Source: Turritopsis dohrnii (taxonomy: Eukaryota; Cnidaria; Hydrozoa; Anthoathecata; Oceaniidae). Taken from it: a DNA stretch of 64,000 nt. The position numbers and the translations under genes are program-made. Positions 37,001-41,764 of the stretch are shown here, one piece after another; the first letter of the stretch is position 1, and each line of letters begins with the position of its first letter. The notes under the pieces were generated by a model, which was not told where the DNA came from, made no database searches, and saw only the letters and a program-made list of their open reading frames with translations. The stretch covers positions 153,866-217,865 of the forward strand of contig BQMF02000604.1 in NCBI GenBank assembly GCA_027922465.2, read 5' to 3'.

Positions 37001-37978
37001 TTACATCAAAACATTTTACTTTTCTTGACACAAAGCAGTTTCAATTTTAAGATGTGTTATTAACTCAGCCCTGCTGAAAACCCTTTTCCTTCCTTGGTCC
37101 AAGGAAAGACCTTAGTTGGTTTGGCCAATAGCCTTTCAACGATTTATGCTTGTTTACTATAAGAAATTCTTCTGAATACATGTTTTTTTTTGTTGTTTTT
37201 TTTAAATCACTCGCCCCACTCAAGGCCAAAGCCACTACAAGGAGTGGGGCTACATATTCCGGAGGTTCATCACAGCATTAGTCTCCCTGAATAGGGGTGG
37301 CCATAAAATAGAGGGGGAGGGGGGTGGAGGGGGTTAAGACCCCTGAAGAAACTATGACCTGGCTGCCTCTCTCCCGAAAATTTCCAAAAAATATGAAATG
37401 TTGCAGAAGAGAAAATTAGACAGACCTCATAGCTGCTGAAGTAACTGCTCAATGGCTTTGATAAGAATGATTATTTTTCTGGATATCTCATCTTTTAAGG
37501 TTAAAATCATTTTTTAAATGTTTTTTTTTTCTCAACATTTTTTACAAGTTTTTATCAAAATCCTCTGGACCATCACATATCCATTGCATTTGCATTGTTT
37601 CAAATTGTCTTTTCCAAATTCTACTTTTTCTACGATTTTCACCTCTATGAAAAATTTAAGGTTTCCTTTTGATCTTCATACTTTTACCATTTTATCTATA
37701 CTGTTATTTGTGAAGAGCTGATTTTGTAATATTTACTTTATAATTATTTCAATTTGTATTTCAGTTATGCCATCACTGATGAGTGCAACGAATCAGATCA
37801 CAGTTATGTTACTTTGAAAAGCACAGAAGACAGTGGTGATCTTATAAATCAGACTAAAAAGAAAAGTGTTACATTCAATGAAGAGCATTCATATCTTTTC
37901 TTTGACATTGATGATGCTCAAAATGATATTTCCGATGAGCAAGGAATATGCGAGAATAATATGATTGATGAGCATTAG
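926..37978 (+). CDS. Gene 1: NIDO-repeat receptor tyrosine kinase, 5' incomplete (21 exons)
   Basis: Single-pass cell-surface receptor kinase. Order seen: six NIDO modules (exon pairs from 926 to 16217), two FN3-like exons (18142-18456, 18620-18901), a transmembrane exon (20092-20249), five kinase exons (21932-26103) and a tail exon ending in TAG at 37978. Every exon length agrees with the splice phases, giving about 1929 residues without a break, so this copy looks functional. The first exon in the window enters in phase 1 and matches the seventh module of gene 2, so roughly six modules plus a signal peptide probably lie upstream of base 1. Tyrosine phosphorylation of substrates is inferred from intact kinase motifs; the ligand is unknown. 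NIDO domains occur in nidogen, tectorin and mucin-4 type matrix proteins, so a matrix ligand is plausible. Confidence 0.85.
1036..2124. other. Intron start: pogo/Tigger-like end and TACCGGTAA-rich stretch
   Basis: First part of the 4.75 kb intron of the first module. At 1507-1600 there is a TIR-like end (CAGTACACATCCGTTAATTC, then repeated TTCGAATTA/GTTCGAA motifs) as in pogo/Tigger elements; I found no partner end. At 1835-1980 the palindrome TACCGGTA recurs several times; a second cluster lies at 5520-5640. No coding exon recognised. Confidence 0.4.
2125..3933 (+). mobile_element. Non-coding repeat with TATATTTCCCC ends, copy 1
   Basis: A 1.8 kb block that recurs in reverse complement at 26141-30730. 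Shared sequence begins TAATTATATATTTCCCC. Near the other end is GGGGAAATATA followed by a small hairpin (TCGCATTTTTGCGA) and CTTGTTT, where similarity stops. It contains CT-rich and hairpin-forming parts and small ORFs without family resemblance. It looks like a non-autonomous transposon; the class is uncertain. Confidence 0.6.
3934..5789. other. Intron remainder with internal repeat
   Basis: Two related stretches, 4470-4640 and about 4960-5080 (AAATAGAATTA...TTTCGAA.TAACTG), lie in tandem here; a third copy in reverse complement lies at about 20700-20835. The TACCGGTAA-rich stretch at 5520-5640 precedes the exon at 5790. No coding potential recognised. Confidence 0.4.
5790..6279 (+). CDS. 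Gene 1 exon: NIDO module, exon B
   Basis: Starts after TTTTTTAG and ends at GCAG|GTCAGA. It encodes the NIDO core: [23 protein letters not shown], then [18 protein letters not shown]. The usual APYGLD.DT..GG segment is replaced by a divergent [11 protein letters not shown] stretch with two extra cysteines, so the fold may differ here. Length 490 nt, phase 0 in and 1 out. Its frameshifted counterpart in gene 2 is at 61810-62290. Confidence 0.85.
6640..7469 (+). CDS. Gene 1 NIDO module (exons 6640-6761 and 6968-7469)
   Basis: Exon A encodes [11 protein letters not shown] ... LQKPMKLFA ... DVF. After a 206-base intron, exon B encodes [41 protein letters not shown] and [10 protein letters not shown]. 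This is a full canonical NIDO module. The end region ([17 protein letters not shown]) departs from the usual SNIGV.GRHVF.LT. Gene 2 has a near-copy at 63124-63888, identical over long stretches but with one base deleted. Confidence 0.88.
7838..8118 (+). mobile_element. tRNA-derived SINE
   Basis: Pol III promoter boxes: A box TAGTGTAGTTG (7847-7857) and a B box near GGTCAATTCC (7891-7900), spaced as in a tRNA. A non-tRNA body of about 200 bases follows (GTGACAATTCACCATTCGTG onward). It lies in the intron after the second module. Confidence 0.65.
8119..10532. other. Intron without recognisable feature
   Basis: AT-rich DNA with a T/K-rich low-complexity stretch around 8410-8460. I see no exon, inverted repeat pair or coding similarity. 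The CAG at 10493-10495 could be an alternative acceptor, but TTTTTAG at 10532 is in register with the NIDO exon. Confidence 0.4.
10533..11235 (+). CDS. Gene 1 NIDO module (exons 10533-10645 and 10746-11235)
   Basis: Acceptor CTTTTTAG|TG; exon A encodes [11 protein letters not shown] and [15 protein letters not shown] 100-base intron follows. Exon B encodes [42 protein letters not shown] and [18 protein letters not shown]. The PYGLD.DT segment is only weakly kept ([17 protein letters not shown]). The two late cysteines shared by most modules, after GFS and before the donor, are present and may form a disulphide. Confidence 0.87.
11411..11532 (+). CDS. Gene 1 exon: NIDO module, exon A
   Basis: Acceptor CTAACAG at 11410, donor GTAAGA at 11533. 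It encodes [23 protein letters not shown] and [12 protein letters not shown]. Phase 1 in, 0 out, 122 nt, the commonest exon A length in the locus. The following intron contains two Helitron copies in tandem. Confidence 0.85.
11697..12235 (-). mobile_element. Helitron, tandem copy 1
   Basis: On the minus strand the element ends with a perfect hairpin followed by CTAG; on the + strand this reads CTAGTATCTCGCGTAAAAG at 11697. Its 5' TC end abuts the next copy at 12235/12236 without a spacer. Interior contains TGACGTCA, GCAATGCAATG and conserved blocks but no transposase, so it is non-autonomous. Confidence 0.75.
12236..12701 (-). mobile_element. Helitron, tandem copy 2, 5' truncated
   Basis: Starts CTAGTATCTCGCG directly after copy 1 and matches it through the TTTGATGACGTCATA and AATGCAATGGTTCCCC blocks. 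Similarity is lost near the TATACTAATCG that matches an internal part of copy 1, so its 5' end is missing or rearranged. Confidence 0.65.
12702..13114. other. Intron without recognisable feature
   Basis: AT-rich DNA between the Helitron pair and the exon at 13115. Nothing recognised. Confidence 0.4.
13115..13619 (+). CDS. Gene 1 exon: NIDO module, exon B
   Basis: Begins [13 protein letters not shown] after CTATATAG, runs through [39 protein letters not shown] and [10 protein letters not shown], and ends with [12 protein letters not shown] at the GGTATC donor. It carries all NIDO landmarks except that the SNIGV.G motif reads [11 protein letters not shown]. 505 nt, phase 0 to 1. Confidence 0.86.
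13753..14491 (+). CDS. Gene 1 NIDO module (exons 13753-13874 and 13996-14491)
   Basis: The clearest module in the window. Exon A encodes [11 protein letters not shown] ... RNMLLFS ... KYVV. After 121 bases exon B encodes [62 protein letters not shown] and [19 protein letters not shown]. This matches the NIDO consensus of the nidogen/tectorin/mucin-4 families closely enough to name the domain family. Confidence 0.9.
14690..14811 (+). CDS. Gene 1 exon: NIDO module, exon A
   Basis: Encodes [18 protein letters not shown], then [12 protein letters not shown] and NIY before the GTATGT donor. 122 nt. The usual GD after YPFG is ED here, but PPGD follows. The next intron (14812-15709) has no feature I can name. 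Confidence 0.86.
14812..15709. other. Intron without recognisable feature
   Basis: AT-rich DNA separating exon A from exon B of the last NIDO module. No repeat partner or ORF with family resemblance seen. Confidence 0.4.
15710..16217 (+). CDS. Gene 1 exon: last NIDO module, exon B
   Basis: Begins [13 protein letters not shown] after CAAATTAG. It encodes [70 protein letters not shown] and ends at ATTCAG|GTAATA. This is the membrane-proximal NIDO. The intron after it holds the THAP/SWIM TIR element and leads to the FN3 exons. Confidence 0.88.
16381..16830 (+). CDS. THAP-type zinc finger protein (in transposon)
   Basis: Begins [15 protein letters not shown]2CH THAP pattern: C..GC at residues 6-10, [14 protein letters not shown] and CGVHF (C-x2-H), all within the first about 80 residues. 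THAP domains bind DNA, typically in P-element-type transposases and domesticated relatives. After the finger the frame runs into a GTA-repeat microsatellite giving a Val-rich stretch, probably not real protein; the true C-terminus may use a splice site. I chose the Met that starts the THAP core rather than the one 10 codons earlier. Confidence 0.7.
   Translation: MPTLCCIVGCSNKQSKEGDLSFYRIPKVILNQGEQMKSITERRRNCWVAAINRGDISYKKSDSWRVCGVHFIGGSPANALDETNPDWVPSLKLGYVKSDPQNNACSSSSASGCIVVLLVVVVVLLVIVVLPGMKGVLVERRGYLKGIWK
17099..17170 (-). tRNA. tRNA-like sequence (gene or SINE head)
   Basis: On the minus strand a full cloverleaf can be drawn: acceptor GTCCTGG with TCAGGGC (7 pairs, two G-U), D stem GTCT/AGAC, anticodon stem CTTGT/ACAAG around loop GTTAACC, T arm CCAGG-TTCAATC-CCTGG. 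The loop places UAA in the anticodon, read as Leu, but the variable loop is short, unlike nuclear tRNA-Leu. It is therefore more likely a tRNA-derived repeat or pseudogene. Confidence 0.55.
17277..17729 (-). CDS. SWIM-zinc-finger-like transposon protein, partial
   Basis: From [19 protein letters not shown] at 17729. Recognisable segments are [35 protein letters not shown] and [16 protein letters not shown], ending in CHCTC. These resemble invertebrate proteins that continue with a SWIM zinc finger (CxC...CxH) and often a YqaJ-like nuclease. Only the first Cys pair is reached before the frame runs out, so a downstream exon or a truncation is likely. Divergent with the THAP gene in the same element. 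Function not established. Confidence 0.6.
   Translation of the reverse strand: MSSYFSSLPVTARKRYEEKISLIGSQDPYQIPDREWSTDPDTFPPITYIDMVNYLVLDQSPFYSMQDFKNYKSLESYDRFLSGWIQKIQSFNHTVDNKTFIVLRARVLHSQRLSEKPVSCGIISNNNGEISSCHCTCIMIIYVYPCSMEE
17893..18141. other. Intron end before the FN3 exon
   Basis: Host intron sequence resuming after the TIR element. Nothing recognised. Confidence 0.4.
18142..18456 (+). CDS. Gene 1 exon: fibronectin type III domain
   Basis: Begins [17 protein letters not shown] after TACATTTAG. The FN3 pattern is visible: P.DLQV, a Trp in VEIIWK, the HYVIYITS strand, then [20 protein letters not shown]. One whole FN3 domain in one phase 1-1 exon of 315 nt, a common arrangement for shuffled extracellular domains. 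It links the NIDO stack to the membrane. Confidence 0.82.
18620..18901 (+). CDS. Gene 1 exon: second, divergent FN3-like domain
   Basis: Phase 1-1 exon of 282 nt beginning [21 protein letters not shown], which keeps the first FN3 strands and the core Trp. The second half ([11 protein letters not shown] ... [13 protein letters not shown]) is harder to align and contains one Cys. FN3-like is the best call; an unrelated juxtamembrane domain cannot be excluded. Confidence 0.7.
19115..19645 (+). mobile_element. Helitron copy with worn 3' end
   Basis: 5' end A|TCATACTTATTCGC, then CACACTTTTATTTTAGAGAG and the conserved interior. The 3' hairpin survives only partly (TTGGTAAAAATGTTTATATC) and the CTAG is lost. 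It lies in the intron between the second FN3-like exon and the transmembrane exon. Confidence 0.68.
19646..20091. other. Intron without recognisable feature
   Basis: AT-rich DNA up to the transmembrane exon. Nothing recognised. Confidence 0.4.
20092..20249 (+). CDS. Gene 1 exon: transmembrane helix and juxtamembrane segment
   Basis: Acceptor TTCATTTAG, donor CAG|GTAATC. After the acidic DSVDGSND comes a hydrophobic run of about 22 residues ([19 protein letters not shown] and on to IGF), then [10 protein letters not shown], a positive inside flank. This fixes type I topology, NIDO outside and kinase inside. Phase 1 in, 0 out. Confidence 0.85.
20250..20839. other. Intron with an inverted repeat copy
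   Basis: About 20700-20835 is the reverse complement of the repeat at 4470-4640 (GGGATCATTGAACAA, AAAATAGAATTA, TTCGAAATAACTGATTG on the minus strand). The rest is plain AT-rich intron. Confidence 0.4.
20840..21289 (-). mobile_element. MITE with CAGGG-TTTTTCCAAGCACTTT ends, copy 1
   Basis: TIRs CAGGGTTTTTTCCAAGCACT and, at the other end, AAGTGCTTGGAAAAATCTCTG. Flanked by AAAGAT on both sides (target duplication of about 6 bases). About 450 bases, no ORF. It lies in opposite orientation to the copy at 39069-39531. Confidence 0.72.
21290..21931. other. Intron without recognisable feature
   Basis: DNA before the first kinase exon. A small ORF at 21575-21904 has no family resemblance. Confidence 0.4.
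21932..22181 (+). CDS. Gene 1 exon: tyrosine kinase N-lobe, glycine loop and beta-3 lysine
   Basis: Acceptor ATTTGCAG. Encodes the juxtamembrane [16 protein letters not shown], then the glycine-rich loop GEGAFGQVW and the ATP-binding Lys in VAVKTLKG. Between them is an insert of about 25 residues ([20 protein letters not shown] onward), longer than the usual beta-2/beta-3 turn. FGFR, VEGFR and PDGFR kinases also have an insert here, but this one is basic and has one Cys. Ends in phase 1. Confidence 0.88.
22383..22669 (+). CDS. Gene 1 exon: tyrosine kinase alpha-C to alpha-E
   Basis: Acceptor TTTAG|GG. Encodes [20 protein letters not shown] (alpha-C Glu), LLGACT, hinge [19 protein letters not shown] and [14 protein letters not shown], stopping just before the catalytic loop. 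The [12 protein letters not shown] and ILEYC motifs resemble the FGFR/VEGFR/PDGFR-like receptor kinases. The kinase insert is short. 287 nt, phase 1 to 0. Confidence 0.9.
22690..23605 (+). mobile_element. Penelope-like retroelement, 5' truncated, with GIY-YIG domain
   Basis: Reading frames, with shifts, give the end of a Penelope-type reverse transcriptase ([23 protein letters not shown]), a linker ([20 protein letters not shown]) and a C-terminal GIY-YIG endonuclease-like part ([20 protein letters not shown]) ending [10 protein letters not shown]. The catalytic YVDD part is absent. At least one frameshift after SGYTP. Dead copy inside the kinase intron. Confidence 0.75.
23649..23999 (+). mobile_element. 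Helitron copy, short (351 bp)
   Basis: Complete ends: A|TCTTATTATAATTATCCGC and hairpin ATAAAAATTTTTACCCGGGT then TACTAG|T. Internally deleted relative to the 518-571 bp copies. It lies just downstream of the Penelope-like fragment. Confidence 0.78.
24000..25081. other. Intron without recognisable feature
   Basis: AT-rich DNA up to the HRD exon. Small ORFs only, none resembling a known family. Confidence 0.4.
25082..25275 (+). CDS. Gene 1 exon: catalytic and activation loops of the tyrosine kinase
   Basis: Begins [13 protein letters not shown]: catalytic Asp in HRD and the AARN signature of receptor tyrosine kinases. Then [10 protein letters not shown] (DFG Mg-binding Asp), activation-loop tyrosines in [20 protein letters not shown] and the start of the alpha-F region, SKSDS. 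All catalytic residues are present, so activity is expected. 194 nt, ends in phase 2 at GATTC|GTAAGT. Confidence 0.93.
25384..25618 (+). CDS. Gene 1 exon: tyrosine kinase C-lobe
   Basis: Continues [23 protein letters not shown], then [26 protein letters not shown] and NDLDRVIV. The usual SDVWSFG reads SDSWSFG here, a Ser in place of Val/Ile at the exon junction. HCW and RPTF close the kinase domain. 235 nt, phase 2 to 0; the donor is AAT|GTAAGA. Confidence 0.92.
25949..26103 (+). CDS. Gene 1 exon: post-kinase tail, first part
   Basis: Acceptor TTCTGTAG, donor CCG|GTAAGT. Encodes [20 protein letters not shown], then [15 protein letters not shown] and GDQNEN. No domain recognised. SIYK is the one tyrosine. 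Phase 0 to 2. The final exon is 11.66 kb away. Confidence 0.75.
26781..27743 (-). mobile_element. Helitron, long divergent copy (tandem with next)
   Basis: Begins CTAGTATCCCGTGTAAAAAC after AAAA and ends AGTATATAGA directly against the next CTAG at 27744. The interior differs from the other copies and is AT-rich, but keeps TGCAATGCAATGGTTCCC. No helicase ORF. A second subfamily or a composite. Confidence 0.65.
27744..28307 (-). mobile_element. Helitron copy, complete (564 bp)
   Basis: CTAGTATCCCGGGTAAAAAC at one end, TTATTATAATAAGA|T at the other. The hairpin GGTAAAAACTTTTTACC is perfect. Right flank TACTTTGGGGTAAAC continues the host repeat as in copy 1 (near 3222-3240). The small ORFs in it recur in all copies as shadows of the repeat. 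Confidence 0.82.
28720..29870. mobile_element. TIR element CAGGCACTTCC, 1151 bp
   Basis: Ends CAGGCACTTCCATGAG and, in reverse complement, CAGGCACTTCCGTGAG. The flanks rejoin the host repeat (CAGTATATA / ATATATATAT). Subterminal GCGCGTG motifs near both ends. No transposase ORF. The CAGGC start is compatible with hAT-type elements, but the target duplication is masked by TA repeats. Confidence 0.68.
30731..31229. other. Intron stretch, nothing recognised
   Basis: Host DNA between the large repeat and the LINE. A-rich stretch at 31140-31210 on the side of the LINE 3' end could be its tail. Confidence 0.35.
31424..31941 (+). mobile_element. Helitron copy, complete (518 bp), inserted in the LINE
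   Basis: A|TCTTATTATAATAATCCGCG ... GGTAAAAAGTTTTTACC CGGGATACTAG|T. Cutting out exactly this interval rejoins the LINE frame as [14 protein letters not shown] with no duplicated base. This defines both ends and shows insertion between A and T, as expected of Helitrons. Confidence 0.9.
33418..34119. mobile_element. TIR element TACTGTATTTGC, 702 bp, inside the LINE
   Basis: Ends TACTGTATTTGCTGGTGTAT and, reverse complemented, TACCGTATTTGCCGGTGTAT. Subterminal direct and inverted ATAAGTCGA / GTCGACTTATACA motifs. No ORF of note. MITE. Confidence 0.65.
34652..34859. mobile_element. MITE with long TIRs (AATAGACCTTTTCGGAAA)
   Basis: About 45-base imperfect inverted ends: AATAGACCTTTTCGGAAAAT at 34652 and the reverse complement of AATAGACCTTTTCGGAAATT ending at 34859, each followed by ACGTCA and AGATCTT.CCTCG. 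208 bases, so it is essentially two arms and a short loop. The minus-strand ORF across it is an artefact. Confidence 0.75.
34862..35164 (+). mobile_element. tRNA-derived SINE with TTAC-repeat tail
   Basis: A box TGGTGTAGTGG (34881-34891) and B box GTGTTCGAGTCC (34923-34934), a body of about 200 bases, then a (TTAC)n tail at 35144-35164. CTATTTG is repeated on both sides (34855-34861 and 35164-35170), a target duplication, so the insertion is complete. Confidence 0.82.
35171..37764. other. Last gene 1 intron, distal part
   Basis: Mostly AT-rich with no gene. About 36585-36670 (CAGTCTCCTGTGTTTGGGGTT) resembles 29590-29650 inside the CAGGCACTTCC element. A G-rich stretch lies at 37310-37335. 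No further exon of gene 1 recognised before 37765. Confidence 0.35.
37765..37978 (+). CDS. Gene 1 last exon: cytoplasmic tail with Tyr motifs, ends in TAG
   Basis: Acceptor GTATTTCAG. After completing CG|T (Arg) it encodes [40 protein letters not shown] and ends IDEH. The tail is acidic and has SYVTL and SYLFF tyrosines that could dock SH2 proteins or act as YxxΦ sorting signals (inference). A mutated copy lies at 47861-48050, and conservation of the Tyr region between them supports a real exon. Confidence 0.8.
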
Positions 37979-38093
37979 CAATACTTTCATTAATTTGAAC
38001 AGTACGTAATCAATTGCCCAGCTTGCAAGGTTTTCTATGGATACATCTTTTTGATAACATTACCACAAAGCTAGTGATAGCCATGTAATTGTA

Positions 38094-38099
38094 AATAAA
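38094..38099 (+). terminator. Likely polyadenylation signal of gene 1
   Basis: AATAAA about 115 bases after the TAG of gene 1. The equivalent sequence is conserved in the duplicated block near 51630, downstream of the dead copy of this exon. Confidence 0.45.
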
Positions 38100-38695
38100 G
38101 GGTGCCATTGTATTTATTTTTGAGTTTAATTTGTAGCTGCATACTTGTTCTTTCTGAAATAATGCTTTTTTCAGTTTGACTTTTACCGGAATTGATTGGA
38201 TTTTCACTTTGAATCTTTTTTATTCAGCTCTTTTGAATGCACCATGATGGGAATTGAAAGGTTTTCAATAAATTCCTATTATAACACTTGTTTTATCTTT
38301 ACTTGGAAAATATCAAAAAGAAAATTCTTGTTTTTTAAAATGAAATACCAATGTATAGATAATAAATTCAAAGTTTATTGTTCTCATTTGACATATTGTT
38401 TTGTAAATACAGTTTATGAATTTGATGAATAGCATAGAGAGTGACATTTGAAATTTTACTCATTACAATAGTCTGTGATGCTTGCAGGTGCAACAGAAAT
38501 TTAAATCAAATAATTATTTTTGAAATTATTAATTCCTGTTATTCTTTATAATTTTTCAATTAATTTTGCTGACAGGTGCAGAGGTAATAGCTAAAATGTT
38601 ACAATATTTAAGGCATAATGTTTTATCAGGAGATTCAATTGGAATAAATTTATTTGAGCAAAAAATAGGAGTTTAATCATAATTATTTAGTAATT

Positions 38696-38750
38696 ATGTA
38701 TATTATTGCCATTAATTTAATTGCAGTGATTGCTGCAGCATTTGGTGTAG
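38696..38750 (+). CDS. Signal-peptide exon (middle gene)
   Basis: ATG at 38696: MYIIAINLIAVIAAAFGV then G|GTAAGT. Hydrophobic, with small residues before the likely cleavage site just ahead of the first NIDO exon. Phase 1 donor fits the NIDO A acceptor. The gene 2 counterpart is 52538-52592. Confidence 0.65.
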
Positions 38751-39916
38751 GTAAGTGTTGAATGATGTTTCATATGTTTTCAAAAGAATGTTTTGAATAG
38801 ACATTGCAATATGAAAGGAGATATATGAAGTTGATATGGTGTGAAATATTTGTAATATCTTCATCACAACAAATGAAGGCAAGATAATTTCTGATAAACT
38901 GTGTTTTTATTGAAAAACCCTATTTAAGGGGAAGTATATCTGAATCAAGTAATTGTTTGCATCTACATTTTGGTTAGATTTTCCAATTTCAATATGAATT
39001 TACATTTTTAAAGGCCATGTTATATTCTGTGCCATTTAAATTAGTTTTTTAATTTTTATTTATAATGACAGGGATTTTTCCATGCATCTTCCAACTACCG
39101 CTTACCGTAGGTGAAACTCAACCTTGAAATGAGTTTAGAAACTCAATCCTTCATTGTCATAACATTTTTTAGCACCTTGATGCGTAGTACTTAAAGCATG
39201 TTTTGACAGAGTAAACAACAATGGAAGACATGTCACCATCTTCTGCAGGTTTTGAGCGAAACAATCATCTTAGTATAGTAGCATGAGGAACACTTATATT
39301 AATCCACGTGTATGATTGATCACACGTCTAAGACGTCTTGCATGTGTGTGGGAACGTGTGACTGCACACCTCTCATGGAAGGCCTGGATGTGGACATCAA
39401 AATCACCAAAATTTGCAGAGCGTCCGGGAGCTTTGCCCACCTACGATACCATCAAGCTCTGTCCTGGACTGTATAACTCAATCTTCTCTAAGAAAAACAG
39501 TAGTACTCAAAAGTGCTTGGAAATATCCCTGAATGAATAAATGATTATCATTCAACTGTTCTCTTGGTTTCTTGTTATAATGTTATAATTTATCAACTTC
39601 AATTTCAATCTTGATTTGATGATTGAAATCAGAGAGATTGTTTTTATCAAAATAAATTTTGGAAATTCTTTTCAAAACCTAATTTTACCAACTTCATTCC
39701 TCTCCATCAGTGTCCTAAATGTAAAATTTCAAAAAGGAATAGATTTTATGATTCCCTAGACATTTCAACTGTGTATTTTCTTAAACCTGCTTCCCTGGTT
39801 TGACATGAATTTTAGTTAGTTACTAAAGGTAAGTATCATTATGGTTATTGTTTTTTTTCAGTTATTCAGATATCATTCAGATGAAAATTTCATGTGATAT
39901 CTATTTCTTCCATTAG

Positions 39917-40035
39917 AGTTTTATCCATATGGATTCAGTTATGGTGATTCTAAAATGGATATTGAAAACAACTATGCCTTATTAAATCTTACTCAGCCAA
40001 TGTTATTGTTCTCTGTTCCATTGTCACAAGTAAAG
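39917..40035 (+). CDS. NIDO module 1, exon A (middle gene)
   Basis: EFYPYGFSYGDSKMD, YALLNLTQPMLLFS and SQVK between TTCCATTAG and GTAAAC. Intact and 119 nt, matching 53051-53169 of gene 2 at most residues. Confidence 0.68.
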
Positions 40036-40185
40036 GTAAACGAATCAAAATATTTCAAAATCAACTGCAGCCTAAACTCTGTCACATCAATAGAGTTTCA
40101 GTAGCCGTTTTAGAAATATCGAAATCTGCTATTTTCCATTTTCAGATATAAACTTCCAAATTTTTCTGTTATGAACTTTTTGCCA

Positions 40186-40505
40186 GATTCTATTGTCAAA
40201 TGATAAGAGCTTTGTTGCAAATCACTCTATTGTTACTACTTTTCTAGAGTTGCCAACTCGATATGATGGTTTTCTGAAAAATTCTTTCACTTACCAGGCC
40301 ATTCTTGCAACTAATGGTACTGCAACATATGCCATTTTGAATTATCAGCGATTGGATGAACCGAATGCAAACGTAGGTTACAAAGATGAATTTTGTGCAG
40401 AGGAGATATTTATTTCAAAGAAACGAAGATCACTGCTATCCACTTCAAACATTGGTGTCATGGGAAGGCATGTGTTTTCACTGACAAATAAGTGCATAAA
40501 GAAAG
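40186..40505 (+). pseudogene. NIDO module 1, exon B lacking its 5' half (middle gene)
   Basis: Sequence matching the gene 2 intron (CCAGATTCTATTGTC) jumps directly into the middle of exon B (NDKSFVANHSIVTTF). About 200 bases with the acceptor, the VNG segment and the YYRE segment are gone. The remainder, up to SNIGVMGRHVFSLTNKC and the GGTATT donor, is still open, so loss was probably recent. Without an acceptor this exon cannot be spliced normally. Confidence 0.75.
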
Positions 40506-41764
40506 GTATTTCTAGTGTATTTGTTATCTTCTAGTAGCAAAGGGCATGTTCATGGGTCAGTGAGTGTGGTATTGTGTAGAAGAGCTTTAAAAATGTTCGA
40601 AACAGTATGCAAGAATATAATGCTTGAATAGCTTCAGTATTCAACAATCAATTGGGTCAATTACCATTTCCAAATTGTTATTTATGACAATGATAGTACA
40701 TAAGTGCTTTTAAATTGTGTATTTCTTTAAGAAAATACATGCATAGCAAGATTAATTCTGTAACTCTCTAATAATAAAAATACACTAACCGCCAAGGCGG
40801 CGCTCGCCGCCCATATCCACTTGCTCTGTATCACTCTATCAATAAACGTCAAATTTCCTTATAAATGGCTCGTACAACTTGTGCTCAACCAGAAGCAGAT
40901 TCGAAGTCACAACCTCTGGTAAAACCAATCTTTTATCAGTGTAACAATACACTCAAAACGTAGAGAGAGAAAACTTCAACTTTTTATTAGCTTTTGTTTT
41001 AAAAAAGTTACGTACTCTAACATGGGTGCTATCAAACAGGGGGAAAATGGTTTCTCTTCTTAAAAAGTTCACACGGAGGAGAGAAAAAAGGCACGTGCTA
41101 AATGAATAAATAGAATAAAAAAACGTTCGATTAGAACGCTTAACAATTAAAAGAAGAAATTAATTTATTAAAAGAAAGGCAAAAAAAAAAAAAAAAACAT
41201 TTTGTTTTGATATGATACTCTTTTTTTACCTATCGGTTTTTAAACATTTTGATTGCTCAAAAAAAAAGTTCACCCGTCTCAGTCAAGTCAAGCAAGAGTT
41301 AGTGGCAAACCGAACATATGCTGCCACGTTCTGCCACTGCTGCTTTTTGTCCAAAATGTTTAATCAGTTAGTTTCTTTGTATTTAGTTGATGTACTGTTT
41401 TCAAAGCCAAGTCAACGTGGAATATAAAACTAACAATAATGATAAAAACAAAACACCGTTCATGATTAGAAAAACATTTCTAATTCCTAGTTAATGCATG
41501 GTTCTTATTTGGTTGAAGATGAAATGAAACAGTACAGAACTCAGAGTACAGAATTTGTTACAGAATTATTACTGCTAATCACATATTTATCTGTAGCTCT
41601 CTGGCAAATATTACTCTTACAGAAATGCAAGTGAAACCACAAATAAACAAACTAAATACTGTTTGAAAAACTGATCTACTTTTCATGATTGAACTGGTGC
41701 ATGATATGAAAATGATTGCTAATTCTCACTTATGAACATTGAATTTGACAATCAATACTATTTA
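40506..41764. other. Middle-gene intron, no gene
   Basis: Contains a GC hairpin (CCGCCAAGGCGG) at about 40790 and an A-tract at 41182-41199. 41560-41690 matches 54300-54420 of gene 2 (CAAACTAAATACT, TTGAAAAACTGAT). Confidence 0.4.
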
